This document shows, in pieces, positions 9,816 through 18,205 of a stretch of DNA of 64,000 bases; within the stretch, counting starts at the first letter, position 1; each line of letters begins with the position of its first letter. The stretch is from Aliirhizobium wenxiniae. Lineage in GTDB: Bacteria > Pseudomonadota > Alphaproteobacteria > Rhizobiales > Rhizobiaceae. The position numbers and the translations under genes were made by a program. The notes under the pieces are model-generated. The model had not been told where the DNA came from and did no database searches. It saw nothing but the letters and a program-made list of their open reading frames with translations. Location of the stretch: NCBI RefSeq assembly GCF_014201355.1, contig NZ_JACHEG010000001.1:496001-560000 (forward strand), written 5' to 3'.

Positions 9816-10181
9816 TTAGCGGGCCTTTCGTCCGGCACGCCAGAGCCGCCACGGCATCCATTGCCGATATCCGGCTTCCAGTTCGTCCGGCACCGGATCG
9901 AGCCCGGAAGTTCCGCCCGGGCCGCACCGGCCGACTCGAAACAGCGTCAGCCAGAAACCCGACCAGAAACCATGCCGGGCGAAGGCCTCGTAGCCATATT
10001 CAGAACAGGTGGGAATATGGCGGCAGGAATTGCCGATGAAGCCGGACAGTGTGAGTTGGTAGAAGCGGATGAACCCCATGCCGATGAGGCGGCCGGGCGT
10101 CTTTCGAAAAGGGCCCTGCCAGTTGCGGGACCGACCTCTCGGCGCCGATTTTTCGTGATTGCAGTCGGGGGAGCCGCACAT
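9816..10181 (-). CDS. yidD: Membrane protein insertion efficiency factor YidD
   Basis: 121 residues with the diagnostic YidD core: [20 protein letters not shown] followed by GWW-type helix and RCGPGG...DPVP. YidD is a small inner-membrane-associated protein that assists insertion of membrane proteins near YidC. The start at 10181 fits rhizobial homologues (a Cys/His-rich head then [18 protein letters not shown]); its ribosome site is weak. Unlike the common rpmH-rnpA-yidD-yidC arrangement, it follows an Fe-S scaffold gene, with a 52-base gap, which is typical of some rhizobia. Confidence 0.92.
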   Translation of the reverse strand: MCGSPDCNHEKSAPRGRSRNWQGPFRKTPGRLIGMGFIRFYQLTLSGFIGNSCRHIPTCSEYGYEAFARHGFWSGFWLTLFRVGRCGPGGTSGLDPVPDELEAGYRQWMPWRLWRAGRKAR

Positions 10182-10233
10182 CAGGCGTCGCCACCGCCGG
10201 CAGGCCAGAGGGGGGAAGCCACAACAGCCGACA

Positions 10234-10680
10234 TCACACCTCCAGCTTGTTAGCCTGTTTCGCCTCGATCTGGTCGAGAGAATCCACCACCGCATCGAAT
10301 GTCAGCATCGTCGAGGCATGTCGGGCCCTGTAGTCCTTGACCGGCTTCAGATACCGCATGTCCTCGAAACGACCGGACGGTCCCTCGCCGCCATCCTTCA
10401 GCATCGCCAGCATGTCGGCACGCGCCTGACGCAGTTCGGCGGCAGTCGCGCCGATGACGTGAAGTGCCATGATGGCGGATGAAGCCTGGCCGAGAGCACA
10501 GGCCCTAACCTCGTGGGAAAAGTCGGACACGACATCGCCGTCGAGCTTGAGATAGACCCGAACTTTCGAGCCGCAGAGCTTCGAGAGCTTCTCGGATGTC
10601 GCATCAGCGTCAGCGATCACACCCGCTCGTGTGATATTGCCGGCAAACTCAAGGATCTTGTTGTTATAGATGTCGTCCAT
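10234..10680 (-). CDS. Fe-S cluster assembly scaffold (IscU/SufU/NifU-N-like)
   Basis: 148-residue member of the IscU/NifU N-terminal family. Cys36 (KLCGSK) and Cys61 (RACALGQASSA) match the first two cluster ligands. At the third ligand position, where IscU and SufU have Cys, this protein has His121 (YRARHASTMLTF). The same RHAS version is, to my recollection, common in rhizobia, so it may define a subfamily. No cysteine desulfurase or other suf gene is adjacent. It could be a genuine scaffold, a sulfur acceptor or a specialised carrier; family membership is secure, mechanism is not. Confidence 0.85.
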   Translation of the reverse strand: MDDIYNNKILEFAGNITRAGVIADADATSEKLSKLCGSKVRVYLKLDGDVVSDFSHEVRACALGQASSAIMALHVIGATAAELRQARADMLAMLKDGGEGPSGRFEDMRYLKPVKDYRARHASTMLTFDAVVDSLDQIEAKQANKLEV

Positions 10681-10988
10681 GCAATGCGTCCGTTTCGTCG
10701 TAATCCGCGGTGATCCGGTGAACGGATCGTCACGTAAAGGCTCTTGGGAATGCGCCTGTATCTGACTATATGTGATGCCTCGAAGCGATGATCAATAAAA
10801 CAGGTTTTTGCCAATTTTGAGCGTCGGCGGAAGAGAATACCTTGTCAAAAGCCCCGCCAGCGATCAGATACGGGCCTTGAGACAGGCTTGAACGGCGCAA
10901 ACTCGCTTATGCGGGGCGTCGGAATACTGGTAATGACACACCCGAATGTATGTCGGATGCGGCCTTGAACCGCATCGGGAGACAATAG
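10681..10988. other. Divergent intergenic region before folE
   Basis: About 310 bases between the divergent scaffold and folE genes. It holds the inverted repeat GATCCG-GTGAA-CGGATC at 10712-10728, 32 bases from the scaffold gene start and so a candidate operator, and AT-rich stretches near 10790-10820. GGGAGA seven bases before the folE ATG is the ribosome site. No gene was seen. Confidence 0.5.
10712..10728. promoter_or_regulatory. Inverted repeat upstream of the Fe-S scaffold gene
   Basis: GATCCG and CGGATC flank a five-base spacer, 32 bases before the minus-strand start at 10680. No T-run follows, so it is more like a protein-binding site than a terminator. The binding factor is unknown. 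Confidence 0.35.
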
Positions 10989-11627
10989 ATGGATGCGATT
11001 GTGAAGAATTTTCCGGCCGCCGGCCAGGAACAGGTTAAGGACAAGGCCCAGCAGCCGGTTCGACCGAGCCAGCAGGAGGCCGAAGAGGCAGTCCGCACGT
11101 TGCTGCGCTGGGCAGGCGATGACCCGGCACGCGAAGGCCTTCTGGATACGCCGACACGCGTTGCCAAGGCTTATCGCGAACTGTTTGCGGGCTATGACCA
11201 GTCCTATGAAGAAGTCCTCGGCCGCACTTTCGAGGAAATGTCGGGCTTCGATGATATCGTGCTCGTACGCGAAATTCCCTTCTTCTCGCACTGTGAACAC
11301 CACATGCTGCCAATCAAGGGCATGGCGACCGTCGCCTATCTCCCGAACGGCCCGGTTCTTGGCCTGTCGAAGATCGCCCGCGTCGTGGAAATCTTCGGAC
11401 GCCGGCTGCAGACGCAGGAAAACCTGACCGCGCAGATCGCCAATGCCATTCAGGACACGCTGAAGCCGCGCGGCGTCGCCGTCCTGATCGAGGCCGAGCA
11501 CATGTGCATGGAAATGCGCGGCGTGCAGAAGCAGGGCTCGCGCACGCTGACCACCACGTTCACCGGCGAGTTCAAGACCAATCCGACCGAGCAGGCACGT
11601 TTCTTCACGCTTGCCCGCAACCGGTGA
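10989..11627 (+). CDS. folE: GTP cyclohydrolase I
   Basis: Converts GTP to 7,8-dihydroneopterin triphosphate, the first step of folate and pterin synthesis. 212 residues, normal length. Zn and active-site motifs are visible: [14 protein letters not shown] (about 97-110), the [11 protein letters not shown] helix, the QENLTAQIA segment and [12 protein letters not shown] with the second zinc Cys. The start has GGGAGA upstream. hisI follows 18 bases downstream in the same direction, so the two may be co-transcribed. Confidence 0.98.
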   Translation: MDAIVKNFPAAGQEQVKDKAQQPVRPSQQEAEEAVRTLLRWAGDDPAREGLLDTPTRVAKAYRELFAGYDQSYEEVLGRTFEEMSGFDDIVLVREIPFFSHCEHHMLPIKGMATVAYLPNGPVLGLSKIARVVEIFGRRLQTQENLTAQIANAIQDTLKPRGVAVLIEAEHMCMEMRGVQKQGSRTLTTTFTGEFKTNPTEQARFFTLARNR

Positions 11628-11645
11628 TCCGCACAGGTATCTCCC

Positions 11646-12110
11646 ATGAACATTTCAGAATTCCCTGCCCCCTCCGCCAACAAGGCCGAGCTTGAGGGGG
11701 CGGGCCTCTTCACGCCGCGTTTCGACGACAACGGCCTGATTACCGCCGTCGTGACCGATGCACGGGATGGCGAGTTGTTGATGGTCGCGCATATGAACGC
11801 CGAGGCTCTGCGCCTCACCATCGATAGCGGCATCGCCCATTATTACAGCCGCTCGCGCAAATCGCTCTGGAAGAAGGGCGAAACCTCGGGCAACCTGCAG
11901 ACCGTACACGAGATCCGCACCGATTGTGATCAGGATGCGATCTGGCTGAAGGTCTCCGTTGCAGGCCATGACGCGACCTGCCACACCGGTCGCCGCTCTT
12001 GTTTCTATCGGGCGGTAACAAAAGATGACGACCGTACCATCCTTGAAATCAGGGACGATGCGCGTCATTTTGATCCTGAAGCCGTGTATTCCAGCAAGCC
12101 GACCGAATAG
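11646..12110 (+). CDS. hisI: Phosphoribosyl-AMP cyclohydrolase
   Basis: Third step of histidine synthesis, opening the purine ring of PR-AMP. 154 residues. Visible signatures: [19 protein letters not shown] and [11 protein letters not shown] (metal-binding Asp/Cys), then [11 protein letters not shown] carrying the zinc cysteines. It is the stand-alone HisI form, with no HisE fusion, as usual in alphaproteobacteria. It follows folE closely; the other his genes are not in the window. Confidence 0.97.
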   Translation: MNISEFPAPSANKAELEGAGLFTPRFDDNGLITAVVTDARDGELLMVAHMNAEALRLTIDSGIAHYYSRSRKSLWKKGETSGNLQTVHEIRTDCDQDAIWLKVSVAGHDATCHTGRRSCFYRAVTKDDDRTILEIRDDARHFDPEAVYSSKPTE

Positions 12111-12218
12111 GTAACCCGTCCCGTTCTGATCCAGCTGCCGCCAGAGTAAACGCTTTCGAAACCATCCGATGCGTTAATTAGCGATTACGCAGTGATCGGC
12201 TCAGGAGGGTATGGATCA

Positions 12219-13181
12219 ATGCTGAACTGGACTTGGAACCGTTCGGACCGTCAGGCCGCGTCGCAGGATACCGTTACGGCCGGCGTCGAAAACCCTTCGC
12301 CACCGGTTGTGATTGCCCCTCCCCGTAAAGCAAAACTCTCGCTTGCGCTTGGCGGCGGTGCTGCCCGCGGGTGGGCGCATATCGGCGTCCTACGGGCGCT
12401 GGACGAAGCAGGCATTGAGGTCGGCATGATCGCCGGCACTTCAATCGGCGCACTGGTCGGCGGTTGTTATCTCTCGGGCAAGCTCGACGAACTGGAAGCA
12501 TTCGCCCGCTCGCTCACCATGCGCCGCATCGCAGCGCTTCTCGATCTTACCATCGGCGGCGGCGGGTTGTTCGGCGGCATGCGGCTGACAAAGCGAATGC
12601 AGGAACATCTCGAAGGCTTGGCAATCGAGGATCTCGATCGCCCATTTGTGGCGGTTGCGACCGAACTTCTGACCGGACACGAGATCTGGATCTCCAGCGG
12701 CTCGCTGATCACCGGCTTGCGTGCATCCTATGCGCTTCCCGGCATCTTCGAACCGGTCAAATGCAACAATCGGACACTGGTCGATGGCGCATTGGTCAAT
12801 CCGGTGCCGACCTCCGTCTGCCGGGCCTATGAACAGCCGCTCGTCGTCGCAGTCAACCTGAACTACGACGTCTTCGGCCGCTCGGCCGTGGTAAAGCACA
12901 ATGCCAGCGTCCAGACCTTCGACGAAGTGATCCGCGAACGATCCGACGAGGCCAAGGTCGGCGTCACCGGCACGATGGTACAGGCTTTCAACATAATCCA
13001 GGAACGCATTTCGCGTGCCCGCCTCGCCGGAGACCCGCCGGATCTCGCCCTTCATCCACGCCTGAATGATATCGGCCTGTCGGAATTCCACCGCGCGGGT
13101 GAAGCGATCGAGCGCGGTTATGAAGAAACCATGGCGCAGATCGGTGCCCTGAAGCGCATGCAGGAAGTCTTCGCCCGCTAG
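12219..13181 (+). CDS. Patatin-like phospholipase
   Basis: 320-residue RssA/YlbK-type patatin hydrolase. The oxyanion loop is LALGGGAARGWAHIGVLRAL (about 45-64), the nucleophile elbow is GTSIG, and the Asp of the dyad is in VDGALVNP. These give a Ser-Asp lipid acyl hydrolase, probably acting on phospholipids at the membrane or in the cytoplasm. ATG 12219 has AGGAGG ten bases upstream; another ATG at 12211 runs into a stop after four codons. The gene ends inside its own terminator hairpin. Confidence 0.9.
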   Translation: MLNWTWNRSDRQAASQDTVTAGVENPSPPVVIAPPRKAKLSLALGGGAARGWAHIGVLRALDEAGIEVGMIAGTSIGALVGGCYLSGKLDELEAFARSLTMRRIAALLDLTIGGGGLFGGMRLTKRMQEHLEGLAIEDLDRPFVAVATELLTGHEIWISSGSLITGLRASYALPGIFEPVKCNNRTLVDGALVNPVPTSVCRAYEQPLVVAVNLNYDVFGRSAVVKHNASVQTFDEVIRERSDEAKVGVTGTMVQAFNIIQERISRARLAGDPPDLALHPRLNDIGLSEFHRAGEAIERGYEETMAQIGALKRMQEVFAR

Positions 13182-13200
13182 AAACGGGCGAAGCAGTTTT
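13169..13200 (+). terminator. Terminator overlapping the patatin stop codon
   Basis: Nine-bp stem CTTCGCCCG / CGGGCGAAG with loop CTAGAAA that contains the TAG stop, followed by CAGTTTT. The ascending arm encodes the last sense codons of the gene. Confidence 0.75.
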
Positions 13201-13219
13201 CAACGAACAAGGCCGCGCC

Positions 13220-13654
13220 TCAGCTGGCGATATAGGCCTTCATCTGCTCGGCCTCGAGCTCGACTTCACGCATGCGCGCCTTCACCACGTCGCCGATGGA
13301 GATAATTCCGGCAAGCTTCCCATCGGTTTCGACCGGTACGTGACGGAAGCGGCCGGCAGTCATCATTTCCATGACCTCTTCCACCGTCTGCTCTTCACGA
13401 CAGCGCGTCACGCCTGTTGTCATCATTGTCTGAACCGGCTTTTCGAGCGCGGCAACACCGTGGGTCGCAATCGTCCTGACCAAATCACGTTCTGTGAAGA
13501 TACCGGCGATACGTCCCTCCAGACCGGCCACCACGACGGCACCGATCTTCTTTTCGTTCAGAACCGACGCAACCTCCAGCAGCTTCCGGTCCGGTTCGAC
13601 CGTCTGAACTGCGCGCCCTTTGGCATCAAGCATCATCTTCACGGTAGTCGACAT
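13220..13654 (-). CDS. CBS domain-pair protein
   Basis: 144 residues made almost entirely of two CBS motifs: the first around residues 10-70 (VLNEKKIGAVVVAG, GIFTERDLVRTI) and the second around 75-135 (MTAGRFRHVPVETDGKLAGIISIGDVVK). Such stand-alone pairs bind adenosine nucleotides or SAM and regulate partners. No fused catalytic domain is present and the partner is unknown. The gene is convergent with the patatin gene. Confidence 0.92.
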   Translation of the reverse strand: MSTTVKMMLDAKGRAVQTVEPDRKLLEVASVLNEKKIGAVVVAGLEGRIAGIFTERDLVRTIATHGVAALEKPVQTMMTTGVTRCREEQTVEEVMEMMTAGRFRHVPVETDGKLAGIISIGDVVKARMREVELEAEQMKAYIAS

Positions 13655-13780
13655 GCCTTCTCCTTACCAATCCACATGGCCAATCACCGTGCCGGACATC
13701 TCCTCCTCCGAGACTTCCGGCACTTTCTCCATACATCTGGAATTGTAGATCGGCCCCGAGGCGAGTTCAAGCGGGAGCCG

Positions 13781-14527
13781 CTACAGCTCACGGTAGCGAA
13801 TTGGATCAAAAAGCGCGAACAGCAAAAAGCCGAAAAGAAAACCGCCTATATGGGCATCCCAGGCGATATCACCCGCATTACTGCCAATCAGCGGCAGGCC
13901 GACGGCTACGAGAATATTTCCCAAGAACCACATCGCCGTGAAAATGACCACCGTGCGGTTCGAAAACGCACCGAGGATCGATTGGCGAGGATAAAGATGC
14001 CCATGGGTGCGATCGTAGCCGCCGCCATTGGGAAAGGCGAAACGGCAGGAGGCCCCCATTAGTGCCGAGACCACACCGGACGCACCGATCAACAGGGTCT
14101 CCTCACCCCAGTGAAGGCCGGCATGAAAGAAAGCCGCAGCGGCGGCAGATAAAATCCAGAAGATCAGGTAACGAACTGCACCGATGCGTCGAACGACAGG
14201 GGTGCCGAATGCCGCGAGCCATAACGCATTGAAGGCAATATGCTCCACACTACCGTGAAGCAGCGAATAGGTGACCGGTGTCCAGAGCCATTCATATCCC
14301 TGCTCCGACAACGGAAAGATGTAACGGATAGGGGTAAACGCCAGCGTGACGATAAACTCGGCACGCGCGTCTGCGCTCAGCACATATTCCTGGACGATAT
14401 AAAGCGCGGCCAGCAAAACCATGCTGGCCACAAGAATGCCCGGCATATTGAAGACGGGTTGCCTCTCACGCCTTCCATTCTGCGCGAATGCATCGTCATC
14501 GGGGGCCATGTCGGGCCTATCGTCCAT
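13781..14527 (-). CDS. Rhomboid family intramembrane serine protease
   Basis: 248 residues with about six membrane segments. Catalytic Ser lies in LIGASGVVSALMG, catalytic His in AWDAHIGGFLFG, and a HGSVEHIAFNALWLAAFG segment carries the conserved HxxxN oxyanion region. The motifs support an active rhomboid that cleaves within the inner membrane; the substrate is unknown. ATG 14527 is preceded by GGAAGG; an ATG at 14545 is an alternative. Confidence 0.9.
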   Translation of the reverse strand: MDDRPDMAPDDDAFAQNGRRERQPVFNMPGILVASMVLLAALYIVQEYVLSADARAEFIVTLAFTPIRYIFPLSEQGYEWLWTPVTYSLLHGSVEHIAFNALWLAAFGTPVVRRIGAVRYLIFWILSAAAAAFFHAGLHWGEETLLIGASGVVSALMGASCRFAFPNGGGYDRTHGHLYPRQSILGAFSNRTVVIFTAMWFLGNILVAVGLPLIGSNAGDIAWDAHIGGFLFGFLLFALFDPIRYREL

Positions 14528-14640
14528 GGCCAATCCTTCCGTCATCAGCAGTGAATCAGGAATACAGCAGCGCTCAGGGCTTGAAAAGCCGCACTGACAG
14601 GCACGCCGCATGGGTTCGCCGTTACGCCGCCCACGCCAAC

Positions 14641-14656
14641 TGGCACGATTTTCGCT
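14641..14656 (+). promoter_or_regulatory. Candidate sigma-54 promoter before the PAS_5 gene
   Basis: TGGCACGATTTTCGCT has GG and GC exactly ten bases apart and differs from the -24/-12 consensus TGGCACG-N4-TTGCT at one place. It lies 64 bases before the start of the PAS gene, on the same strand. A single match by eye can arise by chance. Confidence 0.35.
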
Positions 14657-14719
14657 GAGTAAGACCTATCCACACGGTTCCGAGGGGCATTCTGGATCAT
14701 AATCGGACAGGACTGACGC

Positions 14720-15313
14720 ATGCTACATACGGCAACACAAGAAATCTTTAACTACTGGAACGGCTTAAGAGGCAGCCGGCCGGCCCCCTTGCGTTCCGAG
14801 ATCGACCCGTCGGCTTTGCGCCGTTTTCTGCCACATCTGTTCATCGTCAATTCGACTGTCTCCGACAGGCCGACTTTTGCGCTTGCCGGGACACGTATAT
14901 GCGAACTTTTCGATCGAGAACTGCGTGGCCTCGACTACACGTTCATGTGGCTCGGTGGGCAAGACGATGAGCCGACGACAATCCTCAACCATGTCCTGTT
15001 CTACGAACGCCCCGCCTTGCTCGACATCAGATTGTCGCACGACGAGCAAGATTACGCCCATGACCTGCTTCTGATGCCTATCCGTTCGCAGGGATATCAA
15101 AGCGATCGTGTGCTCGGGGCGCTCGTGCCGCGTGAAACTCCGCTCCCTTTCACCGCCCTGCCGGTGCGCGGCCTGGCTTTTGAAAGCTGGGGCTTCGTCA
15201 AACCGGACGGCACGCGACCAACCATCAGCGCCGACAGCAATGTTTCGACAGCAATGCCGATCACCTTTTTTCGCCGCCTGGTCGGCCAGAAAACCGCCCA
15301 ACCCGGACGATAA
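14720..15313 (+). CDS. PAS_5 domain protein (PF07310-like)
   Basis: 197 residues dominated by one PAS_5 domain. Typical features are the N-terminal IFNYWNGLRGSRPAPLRSEIDP, then FLPHLFIV, FALAGTRICELFDRELRG and the MWLGG loop. No output domain or membrane segment is present. In other alphaproteobacteria such single-domain proteins are common and mostly uncharacterised. A possible sigma-54 promoter lies upstream, and a PilZ protein follows after about 80 bases, so a regulatory pair is possible. Confidence 0.82.
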   Translation: MLHTATQEIFNYWNGLRGSRPAPLRSEIDPSALRRFLPHLFIVNSTVSDRPTFALAGTRICELFDRELRGLDYTFMWLGGQDDEPTTILNHVLFYERPALLDIRLSHDEQDYAHDLLLMPIRSQGYQSDRVLGALVPRETPLPFTALPVRGLAFESWGFVKPDGTRPTISADSNVSTAMPITFFRRLVGQKTAQPGR

Positions 15314-15396
15314 ATCCGGGCGCCGGGACAACCATCTGTTAACTGCCGAATGTTATCTTTCTGGTTCACCATCAGCTCAGAGCCAGACATACCAAC

Positions 15397-16008
15397 ATGT
15401 ATTCCTTCCAGCCGGCACAGACCCAGCAGACGCACACGATCGCTGCCCAGCGCTCGTTTCAGCGCGTCGCGGTCAATGTCGACGGACGTCTCATGCTGGC
15501 TAATCATGAAGAATACCCCTGCACGGTTATAGACATGTCGCCCGGCGACGTGAACTTTGTCTGCGCCGGGCAGCCACGTCTGAACGAGCGCGTCATAGCC
15601 TACCTCGACCATCTTGGACGACTTGAAGGCAATGTGATCAGCCTCACCAACGATGGCTTCGTATTGTCAATCAACGCCACCGAGCGAAAGCGCGAGAAGC
15701 TGGCAGCCCAGCTGACCTGGATTGCCAACAAGCACGAGCTTGGCCTGCCGGAAGATCGTCGTCACGATCGCCTGATGCCACGCAACACCCTTACCGAACT
15801 GACACTCGAAGATGGCAGCCGCTATTCCTGCCGCCTGATGGACCTTTCCTTGTCGGGCGCTGCTGTTGATGTCGAGATCAGGCCGCCTCTCGGAACCCCG
15901 GTGCGACTTGGCAATATGCGCGGCCGCGTCGTTCGCCATTTCATGGAAGGTGTCGCGATCGAGTTCGCCTCGGTCCAGTCACGGGAAGCCCTGACGGACT
16001 TCCTCTGA
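15397..16008 (+). CDS. Tandem PilZ domain protein
   Basis: 203 residues with two PilZ-like modules. The first starts at QRSFQRVAVNVDGRL (about 11-25) with DMSPGD in the D/NxSxxG position. The second starts at DRRHDRLMPRNT (about 124-135) with DLSLSGAAVDV, a good match to RxxxR...DxSxxG. The second module therefore looks able to bind cyclic di-GMP; the first has a changed D/NxSxxG motif. No catalytic or membrane domain. It may control motility or polysaccharide, as other PilZ proteins do, but nothing nearby identifies the target. Confidence 0.85.
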   Translation: MYSFQPAQTQQTHTIAAQRSFQRVAVNVDGRLMLANHEEYPCTVIDMSPGDVNFVCAGQPRLNERVIAYLDHLGRLEGNVISLTNDGFVLSINATERKREKLAAQLTWIANKHELGLPEDRRHDRLMPRNTLTELTLEDGSRYSCRLMDLSLSGAAVDVEIRPPLGTPVRLGNMRGRVVRHFMEGVAIEFASVQSREALTDFL

Positions 16009-16597
16009 CACGTTTCGCGAGCCTCTAGCTTAGCTCGCCCGCTCAGCTCTTCGCTTTAAAGCACGTCACCAAAGCAAGGCTGCCGCCCGTCTGCGCGCAA
16101 TAGCGGCTTCATCTCCGGATATCATTTTCAGCCAATCGGTCGCTCGTCGCCACGTCCGAAACGACACGAAAACGGCCACTCCCCACGTACTGCCGTCCGA
16201 AAATCGGTCAGCATCAAAAAAAATGTATCTTTTCGGGATTTTTTTCCAGGCAGCTTTGAAGGCAAGAAAGGGTGTTTTTGCGCGCCGTCGGAGCAATTTG
16301 AACTGCATTTTCGAAGCTGGTCGAAGCATACACATCCCGGCCGCCGCTCGATTGGCGAGAGCATGAACAGACTGACATGACGAAATTCCAAAGACTTAGA
16401 AGAAGGTCGGCCGGATTCGAGTAGAATTTTAGCTAAATTTGTCGCAAATTTTCGTCGTCTTTTATTCAAAAACAACGCGTGTTTTATTCGGTTTTTCGTC
16501 AATATCTATTACAATAAGCGATTGATTTTACGACGCTATTTTGCGTTCGCTCAAAGCCTTTCCGGCACTGTCTCACCAACCACGGGGAGACAGAAAA
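16009..16597. other. AT-rich intergenic region
   Basis: About 590 bases with no convincing gene. From 16190 to 16560 it is clearly AT-richer than the flanks. It holds an inverted repeat AAATTTG-TCG-CAAATTT at 16435-16451 and several A/T runs (16217-16245, 16460-16500). Two overlapping minus-strand open frames here (about 90 and 120 codons) lack coding character. It probably contains the promoter region of the transglutaminase-like gene; binding by a nucleoid protein is possible. Confidence 0.55.
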
Positions 16598-17209
16598 ATG
16601 ACGCTTCCGAAAAGACTTGCACAGGTATTCCTGACCGCCGCCATCGCACTCGCTGCTGCCGCACCATCGCTTGCAATGCCGGCCGGTGCGATGCGCGTCA
16701 TCGGCAAAGCGAGCCCGCCGATCGGTCATTACGAATTCTGCAAGACCTATGTCAGCGAATGCAAGCCGCTTAAGGGCGATGCCGGCCCCGTTGCGCTGAC
16801 GGAAGACAATTGGCGCACGCTGCTTGACGTCAATTACACGGTCAACACCGACATCACCCCGATGACCGACCAGGAACTTTACGGCGTCGAGGAATTCTGG
16901 ACCTACCCAACGACGGCAGGTGATTGCGAGGACTTCGTTCTCCTGAAGCGCAAGATGCTGATGCAGAAGGGTTTTGATGCATCGGACCTACTGATTACTG
17001 TCGTGCTGCAGCCGAACGGCGAAGGTCATGCCGTCCTCACCGTCCGCACCGATCGCGGCGACTATATCCTCGACAACATGCGCAACAAGGTCCTGCCCTG
17101 GATGGACACGGAATACACCTACCTGAAACGTCAGGACACGGTTGATCCGTCGCGCTGGGTCAAGCTCCAGGATGGCCGCGCCATCGCCGTCGGCAGCGTC
17201 AGCCAGTAA
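16598..17209 (+). CDS. Transglutaminase-like cysteine peptidase (BTLCP)
   Basis: 203-residue exported protein of the bacterial transglutaminase-like cysteine proteinase family (PF06035, LapG-related). Signal peptide about 1-26 (AALAAAAPSLAM). Catalytic triad visible: Cys110 in TTAGDCEDF, His144 in GEGHAVLTV, Asp159 in YILDNM. LapG proteins cleave surface adhesins in the periplasm under cyclic di-GMP control, but no lapD or adhesin gene is near, so that role is only a possibility. ATG 16598 has GGGGAGA upstream. Confidence 0.9.
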   Translation: MTLPKRLAQVFLTAAIALAAAAPSLAMPAGAMRVIGKASPPIGHYEFCKTYVSECKPLKGDAGPVALTEDNWRTLLDVNYTVNTDITPMTDQELYGVEEFWTYPTTAGDCEDFVLLKRKMLMQKGFDASDLLITVVLQPNGEGHAVLTVRTDRGDYILDNMRNKVLPWMDTEYTYLKRQDTVDPSRWVKLQDGRAIAVGSVSQ

Positions 17210-17241
17210 ACAGACCTTAACGAATTCACCAAAAATTAACC

Positions 17242-17266
17242 CTGCCCGCGAGACTATCGCGGGCAG
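17242..17266 (+). other. Strong hairpin between two genes
   Basis: Ten-bp stem CTGCCCGCGA / TCGCGGGCAG with loop GACTA, 33 bases after the transglutaminase-like gene. No T-run follows, so it may be a factor-dependent terminator, an RNA stabiliser or processing site before the next gene. Confidence 0.5.
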
Positions 17267-17330
17267 AAGCGTTTGGACCCCGTATCCTGTTCCGGTCCCG
17301 CATAACGGCATCTGGACACGGGGCATAATA

Positions 17331-18092
17331 ATGACACGCCGCGCCTCAGCGCAGCAGCAGGAAGACCTGCCACTCATTTCCGATCGATTTCTGCAGCGGC
17401 TGACGCTGGCCACGATCCTGCTCGTTGCAATCATCCTTGCGATCAGCGTCGGTGGCCACTGGCTTGGCCAGCGCATGGCGCTGGGCGGCCACTCGGAAAG
17501 TGGCGCCATGCTGGCCGTCACCATCGGCGAAGACACGCTGCAGGTTCCCGAAAACACGATTCGATTCGCTGAACAGCGTCGATCCGGCCCGGCAGAGCGT
17601 ATCGACCTCTACCTCACATGGCCGGGAATGATGGGCTACAGCCATGAACGACGCGACAGCTTCGACAATATCGAACGCCCTGACCTGCTGATTTTCCTGC
17701 AGATTTCCCAGAGTACCATGTCGAAGGACATGTCGGGCCGACTTGAGCCGATCTACACCCAGCTCTTCGACGGTCCGCCCGAAGCCTACGGCAATGGACT
17801 GACGCTCCATCAGCTGAAGAATACGAGCGGCTACGGCAATGAAGTCCTGCTGACCGCAGAACCTTCCGGTCAAACGCCTTTCGCCGTGCGCTGCCTTTTG
17901 CCATCGCCGGGCGAGCGTGCCACCAGCGGCGATTGCCAGCGGGATATCCATGTCGGACGCGACCTCACCGTGCTTTATCGATTCTCCAGCACTCTTTTGA
18001 AGGACTGGAATCATATTGATGCCGCAGTTCGGTCTTTTGTCGGCGCGCGGCTTGATGCCACCGGCAGCAACTCCGCCTCGAAAGGCGACTAA
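17331..18092 (+). CDS. Membrane-anchored conserved hypothetical protein
   Basis: 253 residues with one N-terminal transmembrane helix (about 23-45, LTLATILLVAIILAISVGGHWLG) and an outside domain of about 200 residues. The domain contains an IDLYLTWPGMMGYS segment and a pair of late cysteines (RCLLPS ... GDCQRD) that could form a disulfide in the periplasm. ATG 17331 follows CACGGGGCATAATA; the longer open frame upstream overlaps the hairpin and is unlikely. I do not recognise a named family. Confidence 0.65.
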   Translation: MTRRASAQQQEDLPLISDRFLQRLTLATILLVAIILAISVGGHWLGQRMALGGHSESGAMLAVTIGEDTLQVPENTIRFAEQRRSGPAERIDLYLTWPGMMGYSHERRDSFDNIERPDLLIFLQISQSTMSKDMSGRLEPIYTQLFDGPPEAYGNGLTLHQLKNTSGYGNEVLLTAEPSGQTPFAVRCLLPSPGERATSGDCQRDIHVGRDLTVLYRFSSTLLKDWNHIDAAVRSFVGARLDATGSNSASKGD

Positions 18093-18205
18093 AATGCTTC
18101 AAATCGAAGTAAGTGGCCGTTCATCATAAACCTCTTGGTAACGCTGTTCTCCTAGATTGCTTCACTAGCAATCCGGGGTGGGGGCACGTCCGGATCTATT
18201 GAAAA

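Noticed and set aside
7870..9819. Open frame of about 650 codons on the plus strand
   Set aside because: Lies fully antisense to thrS, whose motifs and start are certain. High GC and biased third positions create long antisense frames.
16066..16502. Two overlapping minus-strand frames in the AT-rich gap
   Set aside because: Unusual residue mix (many Phe, Lys, Arg), no ribosome site, no domain and mutually overlapping; more likely noncoding.
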